Origin: Oncomelania hupensis
Taxonomy: Eukaryota > Mollusca > Gastropoda > Littorinimorpha > Pomatiopsidae
Direction: 5' to 3'
Assembly (NCBI GenBank): GCA_036898135.1
Contig: CM072525.1
Coordinates: forward strand, 52,123,799-52,187,798
Length of the DNA stretch: 64,000 bases
Within the stretch, counting starts at the first letter, position 1, and each line of letters opens with the position of its first letter. Below, in pieces: positions 10,640 through 20,368 of this stretch. The position numbers were made by a program, and so were the translations under genes. The notes beneath the pieces were generated by a model, which made no database searches, had not been told where the DNA came from, and saw nothing but the letters and a program-made list of their open reading frames with translations.

Positions 10640-11850
10640 GCATTGCCAAACTTGAGCGCACCTGTCCTGGAGCAGGTTAGCCACAGAATGGCTGTTGTAG
10701 TGTATACAATGAAATGTCCCACAGCCAGTAAACACAGTAACAGTATTATACAATGGAGTGTCCTGGAGCAGGTTAGCCACAGAATGGTTGTTGTAGTGTA
10801 TACAATGAAATGTCCTACAGCCAGGCAAACACAGTAACAGTATTATACAATGGAGTGTCCTGGAGCAGGTTAGCTACAGAATGGTTGTTGTAGTGTATAC
10901 AATGAAATGTCCTACAGCCAGGCAAACACAGTAACAGTATTATACAATGGAGTGTCCTGGAGCAGGTTAGCCACAGAATGGTTGTTGTAGTGTATACAAT
11001 GAAATGTCATAGAGCCAGGCAGACACAGTAACAGTATTATACAATGGAGTGTCCTGGAGCAGGTTAGCCACAGAATGGCTGTTGTAGTGTATACAATGAA
11101 ATGTCATAGAGCCAGGCAGACACAGTAACAGTATTATACAATGGAGTGTCCTGGAGCAGGTTAGCCACAGAATGGCTGTTGTAGTGTATACAATGAAATG
11201 TCCTACAGCCAGGCAGACACAGTAACAGTATTATACAATGGAGTGTCCTGGAGCAGGTTAGCCACAGAATGGTTGTTGTAGTGTATACAATGAAATGTCC
11301 TACAGCCAGGCAAACACAGTAACAGTATTATACAATGGAGTGTCCTGGAGCAGGTTAGCCACAGAATGGCTGTTGTAGTGTATACAATGAAATGTCCTAC
11401 AGCCAGGCAGACACAGTAACAGTATTATACAATGGAGTGTCCTGGAGCAGGTTAGCCACAGAATGGCTGTTGTAGTGTATACAATGAAATGTAGGCCTAC
11501 TAGAGCGAGGCAGACTCAGTAACAGTATATATACAATGGAGTGTCCTGGAGCCAGTTAGTTATAGTATCTTGGTTATTGTGGGTTTTACAATGGAATGTC
11601 CTGTGGCCAGTTACACACAGTATGACAATTTGTAGTTTTACCCTGGGGAATTTCCTGGAGCCACTTATAAGCTACAGTTTGGTCATTGTGGTTTATACAA
11701 TGGACTGTACTGGAACCACTTAATCAAAGTGTCACGGTTATTGTAGTTAATAGAATAGAATGTTCTGGAGCCAATTAGCCACAGTATGGTTGTCACTCCT
11801 GCCATTAGACATCCAGCCACAATATAATTATAACACCTGTCTTGGTGCAA
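10640..11850 (+). repeat. 97-bp minisatellite, about nine units plus decayed flank
   Basis: The word TCCTGGAGCAGGTTAG recurs at 10665, 10761, 10858, 10955, 11052, 11149, 11246, 11343 and 11440, a period of 97 bp (first step 96). Units are nearly identical and differ by recurring variants (CCTACAG versus CATAGAG). From about 11530 diverged units of changed length continue to about 11850. Because 97 is not a multiple of three, coding use is unlikely. Confidence 0.95.
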
Positions 11851-12174
11851 GTTAGCAAAAATATAGTTCTTTGTCGTTGGTGATATGCTGGGCATAGGAA
11901 ATACCCAGAAGTCTTCTGTAGAACTTCATCTCCATGCTTTCATTTTTTCTTTGTAAGTCTGCTATGAGGGTCCATGTTTTGCAAGCATACAGGAAGATGG
12001 AGATGACAAGGGAGTGCAGCTGCCTTATCTTGGAGTGTAGACTCATGGTCCTGTCTTCCCAAATGGGCTTCAACTTTGTCGGAGCAACAGTTGTTTGTGT
12101 GATTCTGAATAGGACTTCTTTTCGGGACCCATTGTCTAATACAATGGCTTCTAAATATTTGAAGTAATGCACCT

Positions 12175-12520
12175 TATACAATACAATACAATACAATACA
12201 ATACAATACAATACAATACAATACAATATAACTTTATTGTCTGATGTTCATCACATACAGAAATTTGTCTTTGGCTCGTCGTCTGCAAGAAGCATGCAAT
12301 ATATCCATTGTATATACACAACTAGCAGAGACACATTCATTTCGAATGACACAACAGCAACCTTAAATTCCAATCAAATACAGACATTCACAACCTAAAT
12401 TCCACATCACTAATAACTAATAATTTTACATTCATGCAAAAAAAGCACACACCCACACACAAAATAACCTAATGACAGCACAAGTTAAGTGTTGTCTTAA
12501 ACTATACATATCACGGCCTT
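12175..12520 (-). mobile_element. LINE 3'-end fragment with TTGTA-repeat tail
   Basis: Interrupts R4. Read on the minus strand it ends ACAATAAAGTTA followed by about ten TTGTA units (12177-12227), a LINE-type microsatellite tail. The remaining 290 bp is AT-rich and noncoding. No clear TSD is visible. The family is not identified. Confidence 0.65.
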
Positions 12521-12604
12521 GTTGAGGGATTCGCTTAGGATTTTGATGTATGTGTTCATGCCATTGGTTTTGTTGGTAATCATTGTGGACATAATTATTT
12601 GCAC

Positions 12605-12980
12605 TTATGTACATTCCAAGGGTTCTGGAGGTAGTGTCAAATCTCTGTACCAGCTGTTCAAGTTCTTGTTCCTCTCCAACCAATCCATCAATGTCATCCG
12701 CAAAACGGACGTTGAAGATTGCTTGAAGGGGGTAGAGCAATTTCCAATGATCCAGAAAGATGTTGAAGAGTTTTGGAGAGAGTAGGCATCCTTGACGCAC
12801 GCCGAATGTTGTTCTGAACCATTTGCCGATGGCGCTGTTGTGGAGGACTGCACTGGTATCCTTGTCACGCATGCTTTTGATGACTTCAATAATGTTAGGC
12901 CTGATGTTGTACACTCTCATGGTTGGCCACATAACTGCATGGCAGACTCGGTCCAACGCTTTCTTGAAGTCTACAAACAC
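12605..12980 (-). pseudogene. R4 reverse transcriptase core
   Basis: Minus-strand frames carry the RT motif A block (VDFKKALDRV), the GVRQGCLLSP block and RFADDIDG. The 182-residue frame 12432-12980 runs on beyond 12521 into the inserted LINE tail, so its C-terminus is artefactual. Frameshifts split the region relative to R6. It encodes no complete polymerase. Confidence 0.75.
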
Positions 12981-13407
12981 ATGATATAGATGTTGTTATT
13001 GCTGTGGGTATTTCTCGAAAATTATTCTGAGGTTCAAAATCTGTTCAGTGGTACTTCACCCTGCCCTGAATCCCGCTTGTTTTTCAGCTATGATTTGTTC
13101 AGTTTGGGGTTTCAACCTGTTAATTATTATTTTCAGGATGACTTTGCTGGGACGGATGATGAGGCTTATGGTGCGGCAGTTTTCACACTCCTGAAGGTTA
13201 CCATGTTTGTGAAGAGTAATGATAAGTGATTGGGTCCATGGGGATTGGGTGTGTGCCACTCCCCCCGTGGGGGTGCCGGAGGTTTCAGTATAAATAGTAT
13301 CCCCACTTTCTGGAAATTTAGTGCTTTAAATTCCCACTGTTGCTGTCTTTCTCCTTTGTTCTTTCTCATTCCTACTGTCTTCTATCAATCGTCGGAGTCT
13401 TGGCAAG

Positions 13408-13767
13408 ATGAACATGTCTTTTTTCCTCAGGTTGTTCGATGCGCAGGTCAAGCCGATGTTGTTGTACTCTTCAGAGGTCTGGGGAGCAACACAGTATAAA
13501 GTTGAGTCAGTCCAGCTTTTTGCTCTAAAAAGATTATTGTGTGTGGGCCCCAGGACCCCGAATGCGATGGCATACGGCGAAACCGGGCGATATCCTCTGT
13601 ATATAGACAGTACCCTCAGCGTAATCCAGTACTGGTTTACACTGCGGAAAATGGACGTGAATAGAATTCCTCGTCAGGTGTATGAAATGTTGTGTACTAG
13701 CAGTTTTAGAAATAACGTTCAGCAGAAAAATTGGGCGAATATGGTTAAGTGTACGCTTGACAATTAG
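13408..13767 (+). pseudogene. LINE B ORF2 C-terminal region, first part
   Basis: 119 residues beginning in the thumb/connection region that follows the RT (LLYSSEVWGA, matching MQYGSEIWG in B1). It ends at an in-frame TAG (13765-13767), after which the same frame reopens. The stop makes this a dead copy, although the sequence is otherwise well preserved. Confidence 0.8.
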
Positions 13768-13830
13768 GCCTATGGGTTTTCATATGTCTGGTCAGATGGA
13801 GTTGGGAATGAAAAAATATTTCTGAAAACT

Positions 13831-14283
13831 TTGAGGCAGAGAATCATTGATTGTTACCATCAGCAGTGGAATGCAAAATTGAATGGAAGTGAGAGGTTTG
13901 ACTTCTATCGATCTTTCAAGTCATTACTATGCCCAGAAAAGTATTTAGCTAAACTAACGATAAATAAGTTTAGAGTGTTTTTCACCAGATTCCGGTTAGG
14001 TCTTACTGATTTGAAAATCCATCATAGATATACTGCAGTTAATCCTTTGTGCATTTATTGTGATGTTATAGAAGATGAATGGCATTTCTTTTTTGATTGC
14101 TCACTGTATGTTGATTTAATAGCAAAATATCTGTCTAAACACATCGTTGGTATGAACCTGAGAGATAGTATAATTGTTTGGAAACGTCTGTTGAGTAATG
14201 AAAGTGTCGAGGTTACGAGAGATATTGCAATGTATGTTTTCTATGCTTTGAAAGAAAGAGAGAGGGTTATGCCTGTGACTTGA
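13831..14283 (+). pseudogene. LINE B ORF2 C-terminal region, second part with CCHC-like cluster
   Basis: 150 residues in the same frame as the preceding piece. It contains FFTRFRLGLTDLKIHH and then the cysteine-histidine cluster CIYCDVIEDEWHFFFDC, the zinc-knuckle-like motif typical of the extreme C-terminus of non-LTR retrotransposon ORF2 proteins. It is followed by a natural stop and the 3' UTR. The equivalent in B1 is CPLCKESREDEVHF near 32150. Confidence 0.8.
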
Positions 14284-15248
14284 GGATAGCTGATGTGAAA
14301 ATTTTGTATAATTAATACTTATTGTTTCACATTTCTGCTCCCGATTTTTATTTGCTCACGTACCCACTTATTGTATGTCTACAGGCCGGAGGACTAATTC
14401 TTTTTTGACCGAATACATTTCTTGTTTTTGTTTTTGTTGTTCTTGTTCTTCTATCAATCGTCTTCTTCGCTAGACCAGTCACCTACCTTTTTTTTCTTGA
14501 AAACTCTTCCGGAACAAAACTCCTCATTTGAGTGTGAGGTGTGTTGGATCAGCTTGGGAATATTGGACGCTTTCTGCCAGGTGGTCACTGGGGCTTCCTA
14601 TGATGTTATTATTTGGCAATGTAGGCATTTTATATGTATGTGTTTTGTTGATATTTTTATAATGATGTTTATATTCTATTTTGTTTCTGTAAACGGGGGT
14701 TCGATAAATTGTATAGCCTCAGCGTCCCCTGCGTGGGATGTCCTTATTGTAAAGTGACCGGCTGGTGGGGTGCCTTTAGTGTTACCACAAGGGTTATTTA
14801 GGCAGATCTTTTATGCGGATCAGGGGCGAGTCCTCTTTCAGCGAAGTTGTGGTCTTGATTTTGTGGTCCTGATTCGGCTCTTTGCAGTCCGCTGGACCCT
14901 GTAATCAATGAATAACTAACTAAGTACGCCACTCCCCACTCTGTCAGATCTTGTTACAGATAATGGTGAGGGCGCCAGTCATCGCTTCTCCTCCTGCTTG
15001 AAGCAATTCTGCGTGTACGTTGTCGACTCCAGCTGACTTCCCCTTCTTCAGCGATTGAACTGCTGCCTCAACGTTTTCTCGGAGAATTGGGAGTATTTCT
15101 GCTTCTTCTCAGTTCTGGGGACAGCTGAAACTGATCGGTCTCCGTTTGGTTTGTGGTTGTAAGGGTCAGAGCGGTGCTCTGTCCATCTGTCAAAAACTTC
15201 TTGTTCTTCTTTAAGGCACAAGCTCAAGAGCTTCTCAAGGCACTGGCC

Positions 15249-15662
15249 GATACAGGATTTAACTACAGGCGCCCGTGTCACCCATTTGGTGGCTTTGGGC
15301 GCATAGTCTGATACAGGATCTAACTCCAGGCGCCCGTGGCACCCATTTGGTGGCTTTGGGCGCGTAGTCTGATACAGGATCTAACTCCAGGCGCCCGTGT
15401 CACCCATTTGCAGACTTTGGGCGCATAGTCTGATACAGGATCTAACTCCAGGCGCCCGTGGCACCCATTTGCAGTCTTTGGGCGCATAGTCTGATACAGT
15501 ATCTAACTCCAGGCGCCCGTGGCACCCATTTGCAGTCTTTGGGCGCATAGTCTGATACAGTATCTAACTCCAGGCGCCCGTGGCACCCATTTGCAGTCTT
15601 TGGGCACATAGTCTGACGCCCGTGGCACCCATTTGCAGTCTTTGGGCACATAGTCTGATGCC
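15249..15662. repeat. 61-bp minisatellite, about 6.5 units
   Basis: GGCGCCCGTG recurs at 15268, 15329, 15390, 15451, 15512 and 15573, an exact 61-bp period, followed by shortened units. Early units contain GGTGGCTTTGGGCGC and later ones GCAGTCTTTGGGCGC, so the array has two unit types. Directly adjoins the truncated RTE R4 and a SINE fragment. Confidence 0.95.
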
Positions 15663-15664
15663 CA

Positions 15665-15840
15665 TGATCGGGGAAGAAGGGACCTAGTGTTTGCTGCCTG
15701 GGCGTGTTTGTGTAGCCCGCATCCTCCCGTCTAGGACATCAGCATCGGGATCGTTACAGTCCGTGCAATGGAATGCGTGGGTGCAAACAATAGACCATGG
15801 TTTATACTCTCATCTGAAAGAGTAAGGGCGCAGTGTCTCA
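15665..15840 (-). mobile_element. SINE-2 body fragment
   Basis: Contains blocks shared with the SINE at 47120-47455: CCGTCTAGGACAT, TGGAATGCGTGGG and GTTTATACTCTCATC. The tRNA-like head is not recognisable here. Minus orientation is inferred from the other copies. Confidence 0.65.
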
Positions 15841-16460
15841 GCGTCTTGTATTTTTTGTTTTTTGTTTTTGTTGTTTTGTTTTGTTGCTGTTTTCGGTATC
15901 CCATACCGTTGACCAGCTTTGCACCACTGACCGTATGGTCTGCGATGTTATCACTTGCCATTCAATTGCTTCAATTGTGATAGGAGAAACAGCTGTGCAG
16001 TCACAAGCGGAGTGGATGCAGTTGGAAAGAGCTGAGTATGTGTCACAATAGGCTAGTTTGAACCCAGCACTAAGGCTTCACACCTCAAGTAGTTCATCCT
16101 GCTTTGGCCTGTGTAACTTAAAGTCAAGGTCTAGCAGACGACAGCAGTTAAGTTTTGTGCTAAGCATGTGTAGGCTAACTCTTCACTAGGCTGGCAGTGA
16201 CCTCATTCAGCTGACCTATATCCCCCACCCCCGCGAGAGGGTGCTAAAGGTATCTTGGGAGATTCGTGGGCTTTGGCTGACCACAAGGCTAGGTAGAGCA
16301 TTCTTTGTCTAACCCTCCCAAGAGAAGGACGCACACGTTGAAAGGCTCTCTCAAGAAGACTAAGCAGGTGACGGGTGAAATTCATTCATCGCAGTATAAC
16401 CACAGCCTGACATTGTCAGAAGGGTAAATGATCAATCTTTTGTTTCACCGCGATTTATTG
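15841..16460. other. No gene seen
   Basis: Unassigned sequence with a T-rich stretch near 15850-15890. The open frames at 15768-16051 are low complexity (Phe/Val-rich) and lack domains. Confidence 0.5.
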
Positions 16461-17250
16461 ATATGATTGTTGGATTATGTTTGTGAAGTCTTGCCATTTT
16501 ATGCTTGTGAATATTTGTAAAACTTTGCTTGACCACGTGGCTGACACGCAACCTGTTTCGACACCAGGAGTTGTTTCTCCCATTCGTATTATTGTAGACC
16601 AGTGGCTGTATTGGAGAATGTGTATATTATTAAGTACTGTGTTTATGTTAGCCATGATGTATATATGTATAGGAATTATGTTGGAGGTGCCAGTGGACCA
16701 CGGACATAGAAGATTGTTCGTCGCTTATCTATATAAGTGGAGCGATTGCTGAGGGCTGTTTCTGCCAACAGTGAGACGCTCTGCACACTCTTTGTAAACA
16801 TGGCGTTGCAAAAACTCTTCTTATGTTTTGCAGACGAGCAGGCTTGGTCCGAAGCAAGAGATAGACCACTGAGAGTCAACCCTGACATTCGGCCTGCATT
16901 TGAGCGTCAACCACTGCGCTACAATAGCTCAGTAGTCAACAAACAAGACCAGGCGACAACAGCAACGCACCTCAACGACAAAGTTAGGTGCTCCAAAAGA
17001 AATGCACACACACCGGTCTATAAGGACTGTGCGATAGTCCTCTCTCCTGAAAAAGAACATTAGGCAAAAAGGAGAACAAAGCCCAGTGAAGAGACAGTAG
17101 CAAGTATCAAGAACAGTAGCAGACTAGACCCATCAAAGAGCCTACTACTAGATGTGAAATCTTGGACTGTTAAGTTAATCCCAGCTTTATGTAGTGATTA
17201 GAATTAGTATAGAGTAGAGGAAATAAATGTGTGATACTTACTGTTAACAA
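16461..17250 (+). other. Possible promoter-bearing unit, solo-LTR-like (uncertain)
   Basis: Has a TATATAAG word at 16730-16737, a 108-residue open frame starting straight after it (16737-17063; no recognised domain) and GAAATAAATG (a polyadenylation-like signal) near 17219. This arrangement resembles an LTR or a small transcription unit. No matching second copy, TSD or primer-binding site was identified, so the call is weak. Confidence 0.25.
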
Positions 17251-18262
17251 GTGGCTTGACTATCTATGTTTCATAGCCGTGCGAGAGCTCGTGTGTCAGT
17301 GAATCTTTTACCGTTTTCTACCTATCTCTATAACCCTTTCCTACCACAGACCGGACTAAACATAATGTATTAAGATTAGTCATGGGGTGATTAAAGTAGC
17401 CGATCTCTGTAGACGAAAGACGTGTGGGTAATAGCATTTCATTGTGCAGAGCCCAGCAACACGCCCAGTTTGCAGCGTTTCTCCTTGACAGGTTAGTATT
17501 TCAGATACACATTATAAGGTTAACTTTAGCTATAACAGAAACAATATACAGTAATGTTGTATTGATGTAAATATTATTGCTTTGTATCTATTGTTTTATA
17601 CTTGGACAGTGTTTTACACTTGACAAAGATTTGAAATAGTGACTTTTAATAACGTTTCCCGCAGTCTGTCACGAGCTGCTTTTCGCCGTATCTCAGTTAC
17701 ATTAGTGAACTGTCACGTGACCAACCCAACCAATCAGAATTTAGCTGTCATATATTAAAAAAAAGTACAAAAATCTTATCCCACGAAACAGACTAACAAT
17801 AATGTAAAGTCATCGGACCCAAATACGTGACAAAACCCCTTTCCTGCAAAAAGAAAACGCCGGAGTTTTCTGAATTTTAGCAGAAAGAAAAAAAATACTA
17901 CAGGTTGTATCCACCTAAAACTGTACAAATAAACGAAAAACTGGCCATTATTAATTATATTAAATATAAATATACTGCATTACGCATTCACACGAAGGGT
18001 AATAGATATGAGTCCCAGCATGTAACCGTGATACAGCAAAATCAAAATCCAATAAAGTACCTTAAAGGTCATTTTACAGCACTCCAATGGGCCAAAATAT
18101 TAAAATTATTTCCCTTGAATATGCAAATGTTCAGCCGATAGGTGCGCCAATAGTCGCGTACTTCCATGTTCAGGTCGTGGATCAAAATCTACAGTTTTAA
18201 GTCTTTTTTGATGTCGGTATATATCTTCAGCTTTCAAAAGACCCCAAATGTTTTTTTGCTTG
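17251..18262. other. No gene seen
   Basis: AT-rich sequence. Frames at 17905-18141 and 18166-18441 have no recognisable domain, and the second runs through the hairpin. Confidence 0.5.
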
Positions 18263-18400
18263 GTGAAATGTTTGGAGTGATTATGTACATGTTGTCAGTA
18301 CTACAAACGATTTATTTTGTGCTCGGCCTGACAGACTTTTCACAAAATAAATCAGTTTGTAGTACTGACAACATGTACATAATCACTCCAAACATTTCAC
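18263..18400. repeat. Near-perfect hairpin with arms of about 60 bp
   Basis: Left arm 18263-18321 and right arm 18341-18400 are reverse complements with a single one-base indel (ACAAACGATT versus ACAAACTGATT in arm sense). The loop is 19 nt. A transcript would form a very long, almost uninterrupted stem. It could be a foldback element, a self-inverted duplication or a source of small RNA; no coding role is visible. Confidence 0.93.
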
Positions 18401-18507
18401 TAAGTCTGAAATCATACATAATATTTTTTTTAATAGTCTAGTCATATAATATATATTAATAATAACAAATTTTTATAGAGTTCGGTACTCCAGCAGATGG
18501 CGTGACG

Positions 18508-18701
18508 TTGTTGTTGTTTGTAGATTATAGTCACACGACATTTTCGCCTTAGAGGTGACTACTGGACCGATTTATACCAGCGGGCCAGTTGTTGGTAAAG
18601 GGAAAAATAATATGATCACACGTTGACCAATCCGGGATTCGAACCAGCGACCTTTCGGTTACTAGCAAGACGCTCTTACCAACTGAGCTAGCCGGCCCCA
18701 C
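18508..18701 (-). mobile_element. tRNA-derived SINE with 11-bp TSD
   Basis: 194-bp element flanked by ATGGCGTGACG (18497-18507 and 18702-18712). On the minus strand its head has an A box (TAGCTCAGTTGGTAAGAGCG) and a B box (GGTTCGAATCCC) at tRNA spacing, with a Thr-like anticodon loop CTAGTAA. A body of about 120 bp and an AAC-repeat tail follow. The anticodon stem no longer pairs, so this is a SINE and not a working tRNA. Confidence 0.9.
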
Positions 18702-18924
18702 ATGGCGTGACGCAATACAGTATACAGTTATTACAAGGGGCTCGATCACGTAGGCCTATTTACTACCGGAAGTACGCTACCCTAGGCGCACTCTATCGGA
18801 TTGTCTTCCCCGAAGGTGGAGTTTTTTGGCTCATTGATTGAGCAGTAAATATACAACATCAGAAATATATACAAAGCATGCTCATTTCCCACAGACTCTA
18901 CGGAATATACTGCTGACAGTGTTT

Positions 18925-19908
18925 GGTTTTGGCTACAGTTTTTTTAAGTGCTCTTGAGCCAGCTCGCAAGTATCAAGAATCTTGTTTTTGTGATCAAACA
19001 TATATTTGTACACATTCTTTGCATCGTCATTTTGAGAACCTTGTGACCAAGTATTTGCAAGGAGTTGAATGGGTCCGCGAGCGCGATGACCAAACAAAAG
19101 TTCAAATGGTGCTCTCACTAGGAAATTCTCGACACGCAAAAAGAACCGCGGGCAAATACCGATGTCATGCTTTTGGTTGTTTTTGAATGAGCTTTTTCAA
19201 CATTGGTTCCCAACGTCCCATGAAAACGTTCAACACAGCTTTTGCATGATACGGCGACGATATGTATGGCCTTAATCGACAACAAATGGTGAATACCGCG
19301 CATGAAATCCGAGTTGAACTGAGTACCACAGTCTGACAAAATTTCCAGTGGACATCCCATATGAGAAAACACGGAAAATAGTGCTTCACCAACCGAAACC
19401 GAGTCAATGTGTTTGAGCGGAATAGCTTTAGGGTAACGTGTGGCAATACCAATGATGCTGAGTATGTAACTGTGAACTTTCCTCGGACGGCAAAGAAATC
19501 GGTCCTACCAGATCAACGGCAACCCGTTTAAATGGTTCTGAAATAGTCGGCATCTTTTCCAACGGAACTAGTGGGATTCGACCTTTTGCGGATGTTTTCT
19601 GGCAAATGTCACATATTTTTACGTATCTTTTTATGTCGGCGGACAGCCCCGGCCAAAACAATTCAGACAATATTCTGTCTTTTGTTCTGCGGATGCCACA
19701 ATGACCTGCCATGATCGTATCATGGGCTGTGACAAGGACTGAGGATCTTAGTGTGGCAGGGACTACTAACTGGTCTAAGGTCTTTTTTGTTGTTTTCGTA
19801 GTGCCTGTACAGAATCTCATTTTGAACAAAATAGGAAATTGATGCTGATTCTATTGTGTGAATTTGACCTGACTTGGTTAGATCAAACAAGAGTGATAAA
19901 CTATCATC
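18925..19908 (-). pseudogene. Ty3-type retrotransposon integrase region
   Basis: Broken minus-strand frames (19428-19829, 19118-19372, 18933-19139) carry an H2C2-type zinc region ending CDICQ, the first integrase aspartate in VAVDLVGPI, the second in LSDCGTQF, the glutamate block ERFHGTLG and the C-terminal FELLFGHRARGP block. Frameshifts and stops separate them. The part continues the protease-gag segment at 24941-26115; RTE R5 lies between. The copy ends at about 18925, and no RT or RNase H is present in the window. Confidence 0.85.
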
Positions 19909-19933
19909 CTGCCTCTGCCTATCATATCCTATC

Positions 19934-20311
19934 CTATCCTGTCCCATAACCCGAAGGTCGTAGGGGCACCACAGATGATCGCTTAACCAGCATACTCCAT
20001 CCCTCTCTGTCCTCAGCAGCCCTCATGGCTTCGCTCAGTGTCAAACCAGTCCATTCTCGAATGTTGTCCTCCCACCTCTTTTTCGGTCTCCCCCTTCTTC
20101 TACCTCCTTGCACTGTGCCTTGCAGAATGGTCTTTGCAAGGCCTGATGATCTGGTGACGTGGCCATACCATCGGAGTTTCCGTTTCTTCACCACTGTGAG
20201 CAGGTCATCGTGTTGTCCAATGGCTTGTGTGATGGTCTGTCGGACTTCAACGTTGGTGATGTGTTGGGTATAGGAAATGCACAGAAGTCTTCTGTAGCAC
20301 CTCATCTCCAT
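19934..20311 (-). pseudogene. R5 pol C-terminal portion, separated by the hAT insertion
   Basis: 125-residue open piece matching the last part of the RTE pol: RCYRRLL, ITQAIGQHDD, LRWYGHVTRSSG, RRRGRPKKRWED and the terminal AAEDR block. It is in frame with the upstream 767-residue piece in the uninterrupted copies, so insertion of the DNA transposon at 20369 truncated a once continuous protein. Confidence 0.88.
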
Positions 20312-20368
20312 GCTTTGTATTCTTCGTTGGAGATCTGCTGTGAGGGTCCATGCTTCGCAAGCATATAG

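Larger units (their letters stand above)
13394..14446 (+). mobile_element. Jockey-like LINE B2, 3' fragment inside C2
   Basis: 1053 bp flanked by the perfect 16-bp TSD TCTTCTATCAATCGTC (13378-13393 and 14447-14462). It encodes the C-terminal third of ORF2 of the family also seen at 31830-35825 (B1), followed by about 160 bp of 3' UTR ending in TTGTTTTTG-type repeats. A 5'-truncated insertion. Confidence 0.88.
13265..14927 (+). mobile_element. Family C nonautonomous retroelement, copy C2 (contains LINE B2)
   Basis: Flanked by the 10-bp TSD GCCACTCCCC (13255-13264 and 14928-14937), which is single-copy in the intact RTE sequence. Its own sequence is 13265-13393 plus 14463-14927 (594 bp), 5'-truncated relative to C1, and ends with TCCTGATTCGGCTC and CCGCTGGACCC. 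LINE B2 is inserted in it with a separate TSD. Confidence 0.88.
11875..15214 (-). mobile_element. RTE-like LINE copy R4 with nested insertions
   Basis: Minus-strand RTE copy in three visible pieces: 11875-12174, 12521-13264 and 14938-15214. The gaps are a LINE tail fragment (12175-12520) and family C element C2 (13265-14927). The last roughly 260 bp and the repeat tail of the 3' end are missing at 11875, and the 5' part is missing beyond 15214. The RT motifs FVDFKKALDRV and RFADDIDG survive, but the frame is broken. Confidence 0.85.

Noticed and set aside
10556..10837. Open frames with repeated cysteine-rich words on both strands
   Set aside because: Produced by the 97-bp minisatellite.
15442..15651. 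69-codon minus frame with repeated MCPKTANGCHGR
   Set aside because: It is the translation of the 61-bp minisatellite; the period is not a multiple of three and there is no independent support.
10640..15662. CRISPR-like arrays
   Set aside because: The regular repeats have no unique spacers and the genome is eukaryotic; they are minisatellites.
16461..17250. Solo LTR
   Set aside because: TATA and polyadenylation-like words exist, but no TG...CA borders with a TSD and no second copy could be shown; kept only as a low-confidence note.
18625..18701. tRNA-Thr gene on the minus strand
   Set aside because: Boxes A and B are good, but the anticodon and T stems do not pair and it is flanked by a SINE body, tail and TSD.
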